64,000 nt of DNA, taken from positions 762,280 through 826,279 of the forward strand of contig JAJEKV010000046.1 in the NCBI GenBank assembly GCA_021234155.1, given 5' to 3'. Of the stretch, positions 21,383 to 33,039 are shown one piece after another. The position numbers were made by a program, and so were the translations under genes. The notes beneath the pieces are model-generated. The model searched no databases, had not been told where the DNA came from, and saw only the letters and a list, made by a program, of their open reading frames with translations. The DNA comes from Isoetes taiwanensis (taxonomy: Eukaryota > Streptophyta > Lycopodiopsida > Isoetales > Isoetaceae). Each line of letters begins with the position of its first letter. Within the stretch, counting starts at the first letter, position 1.

Positions 21383-23451
21383 AAACCCTTGTGCCCTAAA
21401 TCATAAAGGTAAAGGGGGCGACATTTCTTCTATTTTCCAATAATAGTTCTTATGGTCTGGTGAGTTGATTTTCGGTCAGTTGATTTATCAATTGATCACT
21501 TGATTTTGGTTATTCCATAGTACAGAAGTTCAAAATCACATTGACTGTATTACAGAAATCACATTGACTGTATTACAGAAATTTAGGATTACACTGATCA
21601 AAAACAGTAATAAATTACTGGTTAGAAAAGTTCCACCGAATCCAAAAAAAGTATTAAACAAGTTCCACTAAACAAGTAGGGTATAATTGATCAACTGAAG
21701 ATAGAAGAACTCGAGAACTGGTCATATCTTTTTCTTCAATGATTCCAGAGCTTCCCCAACAGAATGACCATCCGCACATGTTATAAACACACAATTAGCA
21801 ACTGGAGTCATAAATGAGAAACCACCTAAAATCTTCGCAAAAGATCCTTCCAAATCTACCAAAAACTAGTTAAAGTAAGATCTTAGAAACTCTGTTAGTA
21901 GAAGATCAACAGATTTGCTTCCTTACCTGAGCTTCAACGACAGATTCACTGCCATAATGCAAATTTTACAAGAGCTCCAAGAAAAACTCAAAGTATGGCG
22001 ATCCACAAGAAAAACTAGCTACGGCGACTGCCATAATGCAAAATCCACAAGAACTTCAAGAACAACACTAAAAGTATGGCGATCTGCAAGAAAATCTGCT
22101 ATGGCGATTGTTAAAGCATGTATAAATGCTATGGCAACAGAAAAAATGCAAGCGCCAATGTCAGAACAGACATCGCCATAGCTCTGTGCACGGCTATGGC
22201 GAAGGAAGTATGGTCGGAAGAAAGGAGGAAAAAAAATGAAAAAAAAAAAATATTGTTACACTTAGATGAAGACTCATTTTTGCAGTCTGGGCACTTCTCA
22301 TACAATTTACTCCTTATATAATTTGTTGACGTGGTGTACACGTGGCATACACCTGGCCGAAATGTAGCCCCCCACAACTGAAGCCATATAATGGACTTGT
22401 GATAAAGAGAAAATGATGTATGTTAATGTTGCAAAAGGTTAAAGAGCAAGAAGAGGAAGTTTACAACTATTAAGAAATGAAAATCTCGCCCTAATAAGTG
22501 AACAAGAGCTTCCATTTTACAAACTCCTTGGTATCAGGTTAGCTCTCATATGGAGAAAGGAAATAATATATAGGAAAGGAAAGCAATATAATTGTTGGAG
22601 CTAAAGTGTTGTTATGTGACATTTACGTCCAAACGTTATAAATCTATGGCTGATGGCAAGTAGCAGTTCATTCTTTTTTTTTTGCACACCTATACTATTA
22701 CTTGCAATGAACATGTGCATGGTGTTTGATATCTTGTGACACGCATTTTTCTTACCTGGGAAGTGTGGTTCTGCACCAAGAAGCAAAGGGAGGAAGTTGC
22801 ATTGAATTACTGGGGAGCTTATCTGCTACTGAAGTACTAATTGCACGAGAAGCAAAATCATTTTCTTCCTCATCTATACAACGAACATTGTCCACAGTAT
22901 TCAGAAAATAAAATGCTGATGATCTTTTCTCAAGCTACCATCCATTGAATTAGAAGCGTTTTCATGCGAGCCAAGCAACATTACCTCAAGCAAAGATCCA
23001 CATTCATGCAAAATAATGACTTTTCAAAATTTCAAACCTTTTGAGCGCAAAGCATAAACTGTAATTATGGTTTATATCTGCATTGAAAACCCCAAGAGCG
23101 CCAAATTTCATCAGTCTTGGCAGTTTGAGTCATTTCTCCTGCAAGCAATACTTGCAATCCTTGCAAGCTTTATTATTCTGGAAGGACGCCAGAAGAACAA
23201 ACTATCTACGGAACATAATCCTATGGCGGGAGAACCTCCACCTTTCAACCAAGATCCAGAAAAGGAAAAGAACAAGAGTTGAAGAGCAAATCTGGAAAAT
23301 AAGTGCCTTCTTGGAAGACCTAAACTACTGGGGCCTTCTCGCCTAGCTACATCAAATAGGAAGAGGAGAAATTTCAAAGAGCATATTCAGAAATTTGTTA
23401 TGTTCTTGGAAAGGCACCAACAAGAAGGGAACTTGGAATATACTTTGTCAC
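21383..23451. other. Intergenic between PLAC8-family and carrier genes
   Basis: No gene is recognised. It contains the tandem repeat at 21949-22107 and runs into the 3' region of the carrier gene. A-rich runs occur near 22230-22250 and T-rich runs near 22672. Confidence 0.45.
21949..22107. repeat. Tandem duplication, unit about 79 bp
   Basis: Two diverged copies begin CTGCCATAATGCAAA at 21949 and 22028 and end near CTATGGCGA / CTACGGCGA. Further GCTATGGCGA copies follow to about 22200. Confidence 0.7.
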
Positions 23452-24984
23452 TTACAGTGCTTTGGCTGTCTCATTTATTATCTCCTTCCTCTCAAGGTAC
23501 TGCTTCAGAATTGCAAGTCTTGCTGTCTCAAAGGCAAAGAAACCAAGTGCAGAAAAACAAGCACTGTGTAGCAACCTGGGCCCAATACCTCTTGTTAATC
23601 CAATCCATCCTTCTTCAAGCCAGATCTGTCTCATGGTAGAAGAAAAACCTGTGTAAGTTAAAGCAACAATCTTTGCTTTTGTTTCAGGGTCTAGAATTGC
23701 TTCTCCATGTTTCATCTGTGTCATTAACCTTGTCTTGACAACATCTAGAGGGGTGGTCAAAGCAGCAGCTATAGCTCCAGCTATAGCTCCAGAAGTAACA
23801 CTTTGGAAAGGCTCTAGGGAATCGTTTCCAGTAGCTTGGAGCCATGCAGCTTTCAAGTACTCAAATGTGGAAAAACTTATGACACTTGTTGGAAGATTTC
23901 TAAGAATGGCTGCAGAATAACCCACATACAAGCCTTTTATTCCCTCGTGCTCTATGGTCTTTAGCAACACACTTAATGAACTCCCTTGAGCCCCTGCCTG
24001 CATTCTCTGTGTTATTACCTCCTTTGGAACTAGAATAGAAGAGGAAACAATGTTACCCATTGCACCTGCTAAAGGAGGGATAACAATTGGAGGGAATCTA
24101 GAAATTTTTGAGAGGGCAGCTTTCCCAAGTTCACATGTACCAAAATATATAGCAGAGGACAACGTGGATCCTAAAATAACTGCGGAAATCCCCCTATAGA
24201 ATCCTAAAATGCCTTTGCTTTTAAAAATCTTAAAAACTGCATCCATGCTACTAGAATAAACATCTGCAGCTCCTCTGGTCTGAAGGCGAGTTTTTACGGT
24301 ATCTATGGGATGAAGACAGGCATATGTAAATGCTCCTGCAATACCTCCAGCTGCAGCACCAATTAGTGCCTTCTCAAAGACTGATAACCTTTTCATCAAA
24401 ACCCGGGACTGCTTACTGGCTTGTTCAACTTCTGTTAACCAGCCTCTATTTTGCTGCTGATTAGTATTCTTCTCAGTGCAATAGGTGCCCAGAACTTTTG
24501 TCTTCACCACAACGGCATCACTAGAAAGTGAAATGCTTGAAGGCACATTTTCAACCCCTAGAAACTGCTCTGAACCAGCTGCTGTAACGTTATTTGGATC
24601 TGATATTGCTGGAGCTAAGTTTGAATCAGATGAAAGTGTTATAGAAGCCATGCATGGAAACAGAATGCGCCCATCTGAAGAACTATACTTTGCAGTGGCA
24701 AGATCCCCATTGCTGGCAAATGCAAATTTACGTACATGCCTCTTTTTTGGATATGGATTGGGCAGAGCAAGCATACCTTTTATAAGTCGCCGATGGCATT
24801 CTCTGGTAGCAGGGGAGACAGAAGCATCTTGATTACTAGGATTTTCTCCATCAAGCTCCAAGAGCGAACCTAGAATCCTATTTTCCATCCCGACCTTATC
24901 CTGGAAGTCTAAATTGTTTTGCTTTTTGGGTTGCCCGTAGGGCAACCCTTGGGGAAGTATGGGGCAAGACACATAGAGGGCCAC
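23452..24984 (-). CDS. MFL1: Plastid mitochondrial-carrier-family protein, MITOFERRIN-LIKE 1 type
   Basis: The 510-codon uninterrupted frame has a long N-terminal extension (about 195 residues, plausible plastid targeting and linker) followed by three mitochondrial-carrier repeats. Each repeat has the signature PX[DE]XX[KR]: HPIDTVKTRLQ (about residue 223), VPKEVITQRMQ (about 316) and TPLDVVKTRLM (about 410). Conserved blocks such as IYFGTCELGKAALSK, AGAMGNIVSSSILVPKE and HSACFSALGFFAFETARL match the Arabidopsis chloroplast protein MFL1 as I recall it. It is implicated in iron supply to the plastid across the inner envelope. No introns are present. The first ATG is at 24984, but residues 1-31 are encoded by a repeat hairpin (24925-24957) and its flank. 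The next ATG, at 24888 (MENRILGSLLELDGE), follows a possible splice acceptor and is probably the ancestral start. Confidence 0.88.
   Translation of the reverse strand: MALYVSCPILPQGLPYGQPKKQNNLDFQDKVGMENRILGSLLELDGENPSNQDASVSPATRECHRRLIKGMLALPNPYPKKRHVRKFAFASNGDLATAKYSSSDGRILFPCMASITLSSDSNLAPAISDPNNVTAAGSEQFLGVENVPSSISLSSDAVVVKTKVLGTYCTEKNTNQQQNRGWLTEVEQASKQSRVLMKRLSVFEKALIGAAAGGIAGAFTYACLHPIDTVKTRLQTRGAADVYSSSMDAVFKIFKSKGILGFYRGISAVILGSTLSSAIYFGTCELGKAALSKISRFPPIVIPPLAGAMGNIVSSSILVPKEVITQRMQAGAQGSSLSVLLKTIEHEGIKGLYVGYSAAILRNLPTSVISFSTFEYLKAAWLQATGNDSLEPFQSVTSGAIAGAIAAALTTPLDVVKTRLMTQMKHGEAILDPETKAKIVALTYTGFSSTMRQIWLEEGWIGLTRGIGPRLLHSACFSALGFFAFETARLAILKQYLERKEIINETAKAL
24925..24957. repeat. 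Hairpin GGGTTGCCCGTAGGGCAACCC, end of dispersed repeat A
   Basis: A near-perfect palindrome that resembles the outer end of repeat family A at 31605 and 34906 (TTTTTGGGTTGCCC, then CTAGGGG-like loop). Downstream sequence does not continue the family, so this is a short or truncated copy. It lies inside the 5' end of the carrier frame. Confidence 0.6.
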
Positions 24985-25699
24985 GATTTAAGAACCTTGT
25001 AGTATATTCCTTGTCCACGGGTGTGGAATTTTGGGATTTGAGGGGACCCTCAAGACACTTACACGGTGTGGATTTCATTGGAGCCGGGCGGAAGGTGGGG
25101 ATGCGACCTCCGCTTCCTCGGGCGTCCGCTTAGAGGTAGCGGGCGTAGGGGAGCTTCGCTTTGTCCAGCCTTCGCTTTGTCCTTTTCGCTACGTAAAATT
25201 AGGGCCTGCCTCGGCCCATTGTGGCCATGATAGCGCTATGCAAAGGTTCGGGTGTCGAATTTGAGCTCGGTTCTATAGATTCAAAGGGCCGCAGACGCCA
25301 ATATGGGTAAGGAACTCTTCGATTCCAAGCTTTTTATCACAAGAATTCTCCACATAATCCGGATGTTCACGATGAGGTTGTGCTAAAAATACCAAAATCA
25401 TCGTGAGGGCCATGTATTTGTGGAAGCCAATCAAGGAAATTTGATAATCGGTTTCTCCAAAACACCGGTGCCGATTCGTGATGGAGAATATATCCGAGGG
25501 GAGAGAGTAGACATACCGTATATTTCCGAGGAGGAACTTAATGTCCAAAAGCCGCCTTATTGTGGGAGGCCTTTCAGCAAAAAATCCACTTGTGCGTGGT
25601 AGCGAGGGGCCAATCAAAAAAAGTTGCTTCAGATTTTTTAATCACACCCAATTAGGGATTCTAGTTGCCTGCTTTTCCTAGGCTTTCAAACAAATTTTA
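24985..25699. other. Upstream region of carrier gene, no recognised gene
   Basis: GC-richer DNA up to about 25300 probably includes the carrier gene's promoter. Open frames at 25273-25617 (-) and 25420-25602 (+) overlap each other and match no family I recognise. Confidence 0.4.
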
Positions 25700-26330
25700 G
25701 AATTGTTTGCAAGGTGCGGTAAATGAATATGGCGAGGTTTCAAATGTGGTTGCTTATAATTATCTTATAGATCGCTTGGTAAAGCAAGCCAGCGAGATGG
25801 ATAAAAGCTCATGCTCTTCCTCAAGAAACGGTTAAAAGGAGTCGCATGCCGTGTAAGGCAAACAAGACAACATGGGGCCTATTCTTCATGTAAATAGATG
25901 ATTTTATGGAGATGCAAAATTTCACAAAGGTTTAAAAGATATGATTAGACAGATTTTTTCCTGATGTTGTCACATACCAAGTTAGATCTTTCCAAAGCAG
26001 AAGGTGGATGTAGCTCATGTTCTTAACAATAACATGGTTGGAAGAGGATGCATGCCAAAATTTGTAACATATGATTCTAAGGTAGTCGGGTCTCTCGCAG
26101 AGCAAAAACAGAATGGACTAAGCTTTTGATTTTCTAGATAAAATGATTCAATAGGGTGCATAATGGATGAGATTTGTTCAGCTTTTCTTCCAATGGATAC
26201 ATTCAAGATGCTCCCCGTGACTTTTAGATGAGATGATTACAAATTGATGCTCTTCGATGGTATACTATCAAGGTTCATTAACCATTCTAAGATCGCATAA
26301 AGGAAAAGATTTTGGATATTGTGCAATAAA
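25700..26330 (+). pseudogene. Decayed P-class PPR gene fragment
   Basis: Short stretches in shifting frames read like PPR helices: SNVVAYNYLIDRLVKQ near 25735-25790, DVVTYQV near 25965-25985, and VGRGCMPKFVTYDSKV near 26035-26085. Spacing between these pieces is close to multiples of a 35-codon motif. Many stops and frameshifts intervene. It is probably an old copy of a PPR gene like the one at 6826. Confidence 0.5.
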
Positions 26331-28845
26331 CATTGAAGAGTAATGCGTAACAAGTAGACATTGTTTTGTTAGATTTATGGACATAGGCTTGTATGGTCAT
26401 GTCCGCAAAGGAAGTTGCCTATACCGGGTTCATTCCTAGTTGTAGAAGGACCCAGACTGCAAAGAAAGACATACCGTAGGCAACCTATAATCACCCTTCA
26501 TCCACCTGCCTTCATCCACCTACGCTCATATTCGAATCCATTTGGCAAAGTTGAGGACAAAATACTATGCAGAAGACCCCCAATAAGGACCCTCATGTGC
26601 TTTGAATATTCATCGTATTCATTGTAAGCAAACCGTGTCTATATCATCTCCCTTGTCGGGCCGGGGCCAGAAGGTCTTGAGAAGCAATTACAGACTTAAG
26701 ATTTGATAGTGGTTAAATTTAATAATCATTACTTTTAATTAAGATTGACATTGGCAACATGATTTCGTTGCGTAGCACCACTTTTAAATGGGGATGATGT
26801 ATCCTTGCACCCTCTCAATTAATCATGGGCTATAAACAGAAAGCAAGATATATGCACACTTTAATGTTACCATAAGCCTGGCAATTTACATACTTTAGTG
26901 TTACATATGCCTGGTTAGTTATAATAAAATGAACAATTCAATCGACTAATATACCACAGTAGAAAATTTGAGGTCGTATTAAGGCATTTGCAAAGTCTGT
27001 TCATAGCACTAAATGTCGCCATAAGTTCCTCAGCAACATGATAGGTCATGTGCCATAGCATCGGAATTGTACGGAGATTTTGGGTGTAGCTATGCAAAGA
27101 ATATAAAGGCCCCAAAAGGTGAAATACTCTTGCTTTTCTTCCAGATTCGGTTTAGAAGGTGATGTCATAGAAGGCTTCACCATGTGAAGGCAATATTAAT
27201 GGTATTTGTATTTAGTAAATTAGTCGTTCTCTTCATTCTCCTAAACATTAATTCAAGATATTCCATGTTGTGAATGCATCAATGGGTCTTTCAACGGGCA
27301 ACTCATTGATGCGTTAGCATCTTGTTTAGTTAGTAGCCTAGGAAATTTCTAACTAGCACCAGGGCAGGCTTGGGGCAAATGTTTTTGATGGTAGGTGGGG
27401 GATTCCAGTGGTATGGTTGGGGAGATGAGAAAAATGGTAAAAATGTAGGTGACCTAGTGGAACCCATCGCGGTAAATGTCGGACGTGGGCATGTTATAGC
27501 CAGCCTTAAAAGGCAAAAAATCCACTAAGTCCACAAAAACGCTGTGTGATTTTTTTTTGGCGTGGCTATAACATGTCAAAGACACGGATATGCCCGTGGC
27601 TATAACATGACGACGTCCGATAAATACGGTGCTCCGGAGTGGAACAAGGAGATGAAGATAATGGAAACAAGGAGATATTGGAAATACTAAATGCAGTCAT
27701 GTAAATACCAAAAGATGGTATGTACATGTGTATGGCCCCAAGGCTATGCAGGGTGAAGTATGACCTAGTAATTATATAAATGCTAGGCAACTTTATGCTC
27801 TATTGATATTACATTCAAGTTGAAAGATGTTTATTTGGCGTATGCCAATTGGTATGTGTTTGTTTTGCCAATTGGTGTTAGTTTGTTGGATGAAATAGAG
27901 TTCCAATTTTTGTGCTCGAATATGGTTACCATGTTGAATTTATTAATGTTGCATGAATAGGAGATTGATAGAGCACTTGAGATACAAAGCTTTTGTATAG
28001 AACTGTACCTGAAAAAATGTTTTTCAGGAGAGATGCAACTAGGGATGAGATGTAAGACATGCAGGGTACCATGATATACTTGTTGTATTCAAACAAGACA
28101 TAGACTTATTCCTCTAATGATATAGGGTAAGCCAATGTAGTATAAAATAAAGAGGCAACTTTTTATTTTTCAATACTACTTCATGATATTCAAAATGTGA
28201 AGCATCAGTCTGGTAAAAGGTTATTTAACATATGGGAATAACATTTAATTAATGCAAGTGCATTGTCCCCTTAGCAATATTAGAGAGAAAACTAAAATCC
28301 TCTATGGTTGTATGCAAGATTTTAGAAGTTCTAATGTGAAACCCAAACAAAAGAAAAGAAGTCACAAAAGGCTTTTCATAACAATGTAGTGTGGTGTGTG
28401 GTCATATATCCAGTTGGATGCTGCTTAGTGGCGTGACGGCAAATGCAAACTAAGACCCAAATGGTCCTCAAGCTAACATAAAATCTATGCAAACAAAGAA
28501 CTTGTAACATGTTCACATAGAGTTGAAGGGGTTTGGTTTTCTACGTGGGCCAAAAGACCAAAGACGTTACAATGCGATGGCCAAGTCATGATATTTTTTT
28601 AAAGGTAGCTGAGAGATTCATATCCAACTTTAATATGATGGTATAGTCAAATTGAACAAAATAGAATATTATGTCGTTGGCTTGTTTCGACCATATACTA
28701 CAACATAGATTAAGCTAGTCTAGCAATAAGACTCTGCATATAGATCCAATCTAGCAATTTCAAAGGTTGATCCAGCACCTTGTACTATAGATTTTTGCAC
28801 GCGATCGTGACCGCAACTTTATTGTGCTTTGATTACAAATCAACC
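26331..28845. other. Intergenic, no recognisable gene
   Basis: AT-rich. It contains the foldback at about 27466-27640. A motif GGCAGGCTTGGGGCAAA near 27364 recurs near 30713, suggesting a dispersed repeat. Confidence 0.45.
27466..27640. mobile_element. Foldback/MITE-like element
   Basis: The left part GGTAAATGTCGGACGT...CATGTTATAGCCA (27473-27502) pairs with TGGCTATAACATG...ACGTCCGATAAATAC on the right (27596-27627). A second TGGCTATAACATG occurs at about 27563-27575. The unit is about 170 bp and noncoding. No clear target duplication. Confidence 0.6.
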
Positions 28846-29290
28846 CTACATTTGTGAATAGCTTTTCCAATTTGATAATTTGATCTGTGATATATATAGG
28901 GCGATGCATTCTACTTCAGTAGAAGACAAGGGTTTCAACAAAGCTAGCTTCAAATGTGTGTGCATTTGTAAACATCCAACAGGCAAGTTGCTTTGCTGCA
29001 GTAGCACACTAGTCATTGTCGAAAATGTTAAGGGAGAAGCCTCCATATGGTATGAGCCTATTGTAATTAGGTGTCATAATTGTGGCTTCAAGCTATTGCA
29101 AAATATATCCAGCATAATCTGAGCACCTAGACTCGCATATATCATTGTCACAAACACCTCCATGCCGACTGCGTTGCTCGTCACAGCCAGCTGAACAAGA
29201 CATTGCATTTGTATGGAGTACCTTTCGAGAATAAATTTTAACTCCTTGTATTTCTCAATTTTGTCCTGGGCAGCTTCCTGAACCATGCCA
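28846..29290 (-). pseudogene. Possible Ty1/copia RNase H relic
   Basis: On the minus strand the short frame contains KPLSSTEVECIALY (about 28900-28945), close to the conserved LSSTEAEYIAL motif of copia RNase H. Nothing else of the polyprotein is recognisable, and the adjacent frame (29286-29074) is unassigned. The call rests on one motif. Confidence 0.35.
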
Positions 29291-31604
29291 ACTCTTCATG
29301 AGATTCCTCTATCCACTTAACAGTCCTTCACATATATATTGACATGACCAATCTGAAATGAGGTCCACAATTTCGTATGGCTAGAAAATGCCAAATTGTC
29401 AACAACTTCCTCACAGCCTTTACAAGAAATATTTGCAACTGTTATGAACTCCAGAAGTCATTAGCTTGTCTTCAAGAGGACCTAAAAAAAAATTTATCGT
29501 ATCAAGCACGTGACAAACACATTCAAATCATGTAGAAAAAGGACCCACCATTTAAGGCTTATGAAAGCCTGCACAATACACCCCAAGATGGCTGAATTTT
29601 ACAAACATTAAACAAGCATGTCAAATAACAAGTTTATATGTCTTCGCCCCAAATTTAACCTCAGACTCTCATTTACACATGAGAATAGCTCTTTCATTGT
29701 TATTCTGAAAAGCACCATAAGGATCCATGTTAGCATAGTTTAGCTACATCCATATATTTTAATTATAATATGATCAAGAAACGGCTATAGGACATCATAA
29801 AACAGGAAACTAAATTATACAAACTTGAAACTGGAGGCGAACATGAATTCCTCTGACACATGCAGTACCTTACGAATTCCTTTCCCTCAAATACCGTGAC
29901 TAGCTAATACTAATCCATTCGTTATTTGCTTAAATGTGGCATGGCATGAACATGATAACATATCTCTCAAGGGGACTTCCTCATAGTCACCATAGATGTG
30001 ACGTTCCATGTAGTTAGACGATATACGTATACCTACTATGAAATAACGAGATTCAACTTAAAATTAGACAACATAAAGACATATGAGGAAAGAAAGAGCT
30101 TGCATAGATAAATATTACAAACTATGTAATATATTCTGCTATGATGAACATTATAAACTAGAAATCAATAGGCAGATGCTAAAATATCTAAATTTCAGAT
30201 TTAAGGTATAGTAAATACACAAAGGACAAGAACCAAGAAAACAAAATTCTGCAGCAAAGAATTATATAGCAAGAAATAACTAAGTAACACACATAAGTTA
30301 TTGAAATTCTTATTTGGAAGTTGTGTATCGACATGTATTTATTTTTTAATGGCTAAATCCCGTAATAGCTAAAGCTCATGGGCCGAGAGGACAAAATGGA
30401 ATATGCCAAAAATACACAACCTTGATCGTTGCCTTGGAAACCCTAGTTTCAAAATACCCAAACATACAAAGATACTAGCAAACCCATAACCAAATGGTAA
30501 AATATACCATGGTGCACCCTAGATTAATATACAAAATGAATACCAATATAGTTTGTCCAAAACACATTATAGCAATCTCAAGGCTGAGCATGAATCATGA
30601 TAAGTTCTAATACCATTGACATTTTGAATGAAAAACCTTAATGGAGTAGCAAAAAATCACAATGGCTAGCTTCAACTCAAAAAAAAAAAGGAGTGGTGGG
30701 GGGTGTGTATGGCAGGCTTGGGGCAAAAAAATTGATGTCTTCGGAAGGGGAGGTGGATTGAAGGAAAGGAGAAATAGTGAAAGAAATATAAGAAAATGAA
30801 GGTCATCCCTATCACATCTTTGTGGATGGAGAGCCTATATAAATATGAAATAAAACAAATCTTGATCAAGTTCAAATTTAAGTACGATAAGGGGTAGGAA
30901 ATTTCTAAGAGATGATTTGAGATGGCTAAGTGATAGGGATGTAAAACAACAACATCCATTAGAGACCAACTGCTCATTAGATCCCTCCCCTAGTCACCTT
31001 AAATTAATGCACCTTGGTAAGTTTGAACTCAAGAACCATTTTTGTATCTAAAGATCAAACTTGAAGTGCTTTAAGACACCATGTTTAAAAGCAGTTGTGT
31101 AATTTTTGGAAGATCATTTGTTCGAAAAGTATTTAGTCCTTTGAATGGATTTCATTATAGACGATCGTAGGTCTAATAGATGATCTCAGTCCATGAGAAT
31201 CTTAGGCGCATCATATCAAACGACGTAAACATTATTGACATCATGCTATTGGATAAAACACAAGTATATTTCCAACTCAAATTGTAGAGGCTTTATGTAA
31301 ATTGGCCTTGTATCAATTGGCATGTATGATAACTTTAGAATTCAGTAAAAGTGGAACAAATACCTTCTCATGCCCACAATAAAGACCATGTTTATTGCTT
31401 TAATAAAGTTTGTTTAAAGCTTTTGAGAACTACTTTAAACAACTACATTGCTAAGAAGTATTCCATATTGATGTTAGTTTTGAAGTATGGATTGTCAAGC
31501 AAGCATTCGCATCTATGGCCTCCTTTTTTTGTCTCTTGCTAATGCAATTTAATATGCAATATCCTTTTTAATCTCGCCATGGCAAGTTTACTCTGTAATT
31601 TCTT
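29291..31604. other. Intergenic, no recognisable gene
   Basis: AT-rich sequence with an A-run near 30678-30690. No coding region with family resemblance was found. Confidence 0.45.
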
Positions 31605-31807
31605 AGTATTTTTGGGTTGCCCCTAGGGGGGCAAGCCCTTGTTTATGTGGGTTTATGGCATATTTCAAGTATATGCCAGTATATGCCAGAAATATGCCAA
31701 TGACTACTCAAAACTTACTATAAAGTGTAAATTGGCGGTCGCCCCTGTTGTTGGGCAGCCAGTTTGGAAACCGGCTAACCGGTTGTCTCATCCATTCCGG
31801 CGCCCTT
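31605..31807 (-). mobile_element. Dispersed repeat A, copy 1 (element terminus)
   Basis: About 200 bp alignable with 34906-35118: TTTTT, then GGGTTGCCCCTAGGGG, TATGTGGG, GGCATATTTCAAGTATATGCC, then GTGTAAATTGGCGGT, GCCCCTGTTGTTGG, CTAACCGGTTGTC and GCCCTTCTCTT. Read on the minus strand it ends in a hairpin (TTGCCCCCCTAGGGGCAA), a short A-run and CTAA. That is compatible with a Helitron 3' end (hairpin plus CTRR) or with an A-tailed retroposon. It abuts captured gene fragments on its inner side. Confidence 0.7.
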
Positions 31808-32129
31808 CTCTTTGGAGCCTCGGGTTTCACAGGTATCTCTTGGAGCCTCGGGTTTTCCAGCTAAATATGTACTTCGTGAATTCCTCAAGTTTAACCAAGT
31901 TCAAATCGCTATCGCAGGTCGCAGTGAACGCAAACTTGTAGAAGCCCTAAAATGGGCCTCTAAATCAACATCTCTGCCTGAGTTTATGGAAAGAATGGAA
32001 GCTGCGTATCATTTCAAGGCTTTAGAAAGTGGTTCCCTGGTTGTTTCTGTGTGTGGATATGATAGTATATCTGCAGAGCTGGGTTTAATCTTCAACACCA
32101 GGCAACTATGGCAGCATACGGTGTTCTAA
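31806..32129 (+). pseudogene. Saccharopine dehydrogenase-like oxidoreductase fragment
   Basis: The frame begins with a nucleotide-binding-like LGASGFPAKYVLREFLKF, continues IAIAGRSERKLVEALKWAS, then jumps directly to LPEFMERMEAAYH and LVVSVCGYDSISAELGL. These match the N-terminal Rossmann part and the later catalytic-domain part of the plant saccharopine dehydrogenase-like family (Arabidopsis At5g39410 type). Roughly 100 residues between ALKWAS and EFMERMEA are missing. The GASGFTG segment is duplicated in two frames (31815-31857). The fragment ends at 32129 without the rest of the protein. It starts exactly where repeat A ends. Confidence 0.78.
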
Positions 32130-32175
32130 GCTGTAGCTCTAGGTTCTTCCTAGGTCCGTAGCTGCACAAAGAGAC

Positions 32176-32998
32176 AAAGTATATCATCTGTTGAAGGAGT
32201 GTTGCAGAAAGAAAGACCTGGTATCTGGAAAACGACAGCATACTATTATGGTGCAATCTGGCCTTGATTCAATTGCTGCCTTAAAAGACCATCTAATACG
32301 TTTATTTGCTTATTGTAGACGTTTGATTGGAGCAAATCAATCATTTAACAATGTATCCCAACCAAGTATCTATACATGGAATGCAATTCTTTCAGCTTAC
32401 GTTGATGAGAGGCTAGCTGAGAGTGCCCTGAAATTATACCATAAAATGCACAAAGTGGGTGGCGAAAGCAATCAGCATGTGTATGTTATAATGCTAAAGG
32501 CATGCATTGAGACATCAGCAATCAACAAGGGAGGTTGATTCATGAACAGATTATCTGCAGTGGACATGTATTCCAAATTTGAATCTCGTCAAGAGCACAG
32601 GTTATCTTTGAAAAGTTACCAGTTCAAAGTGTCATATCATGGACTGCCCTCACTTCATGATATGTCAAAAATGGGCTTGTTGTGGAAGCCCTTGAATGTT
32701 TTCAGCGGATGCAGGTTGATGGAATATCTCCAAATGCTGTTATATATGTCTCTGGCTTGAAAGCATGTAGTAGGATAGGAGACATAGATAGGGGCCTAAA
32801 AATACATCTTCAAATTGCCAATAAAGAATTTGAGAAGGATATTGATAGTGCTTTGATCAGTATGTACACAAAATGTGGGCAGCTTTTAGAGGTACGGATA
32901 ATCTTTAACAACCTGCCAGTTCGAAGAATTGTTACTTGGACATCAATAATTGCAAGATAAGCAGCAAATGGGCATTGTCAAGAAGCAGTTTGATGTTT
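32176..32998 (+). pseudogene. PLS-class PPR gene fragment
   Basis: Three frames give PPR sequence related to the gene at 15868: KKDLVSGKRQHTIMVQSGLDS, FNNVSQPSIYTWNAILSAYVD, then after a frameshift near 32535 MEALECFQRMQVDGISPN, SALISMYTKCGQLLEV and RIVTWTSIIAR before a stop at 32958-32960. The intact gene has FNNASQPSIYTW at the equivalent place. Stops and frame changes make it non-functional. Later PPR motifs are absent. Confidence 0.82.
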
Positions 32999-33039
32999 TG
33001 ATCAAATGTCATATGGCATTGAAAGGTTTAAAATGTCAT

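Noticed and set aside
25240-25300. tRNA-like look of AGCGCTATGCAAAGGTTCG
   Set aside because: No cloverleaf could be drawn: acceptor and anticodon arms do not pair.
25420-25602. Possible organelle-derived insertion in the GC-richer stretch
   Set aside because: No recognisable plastid or mitochondrial gene could be read in any frame.
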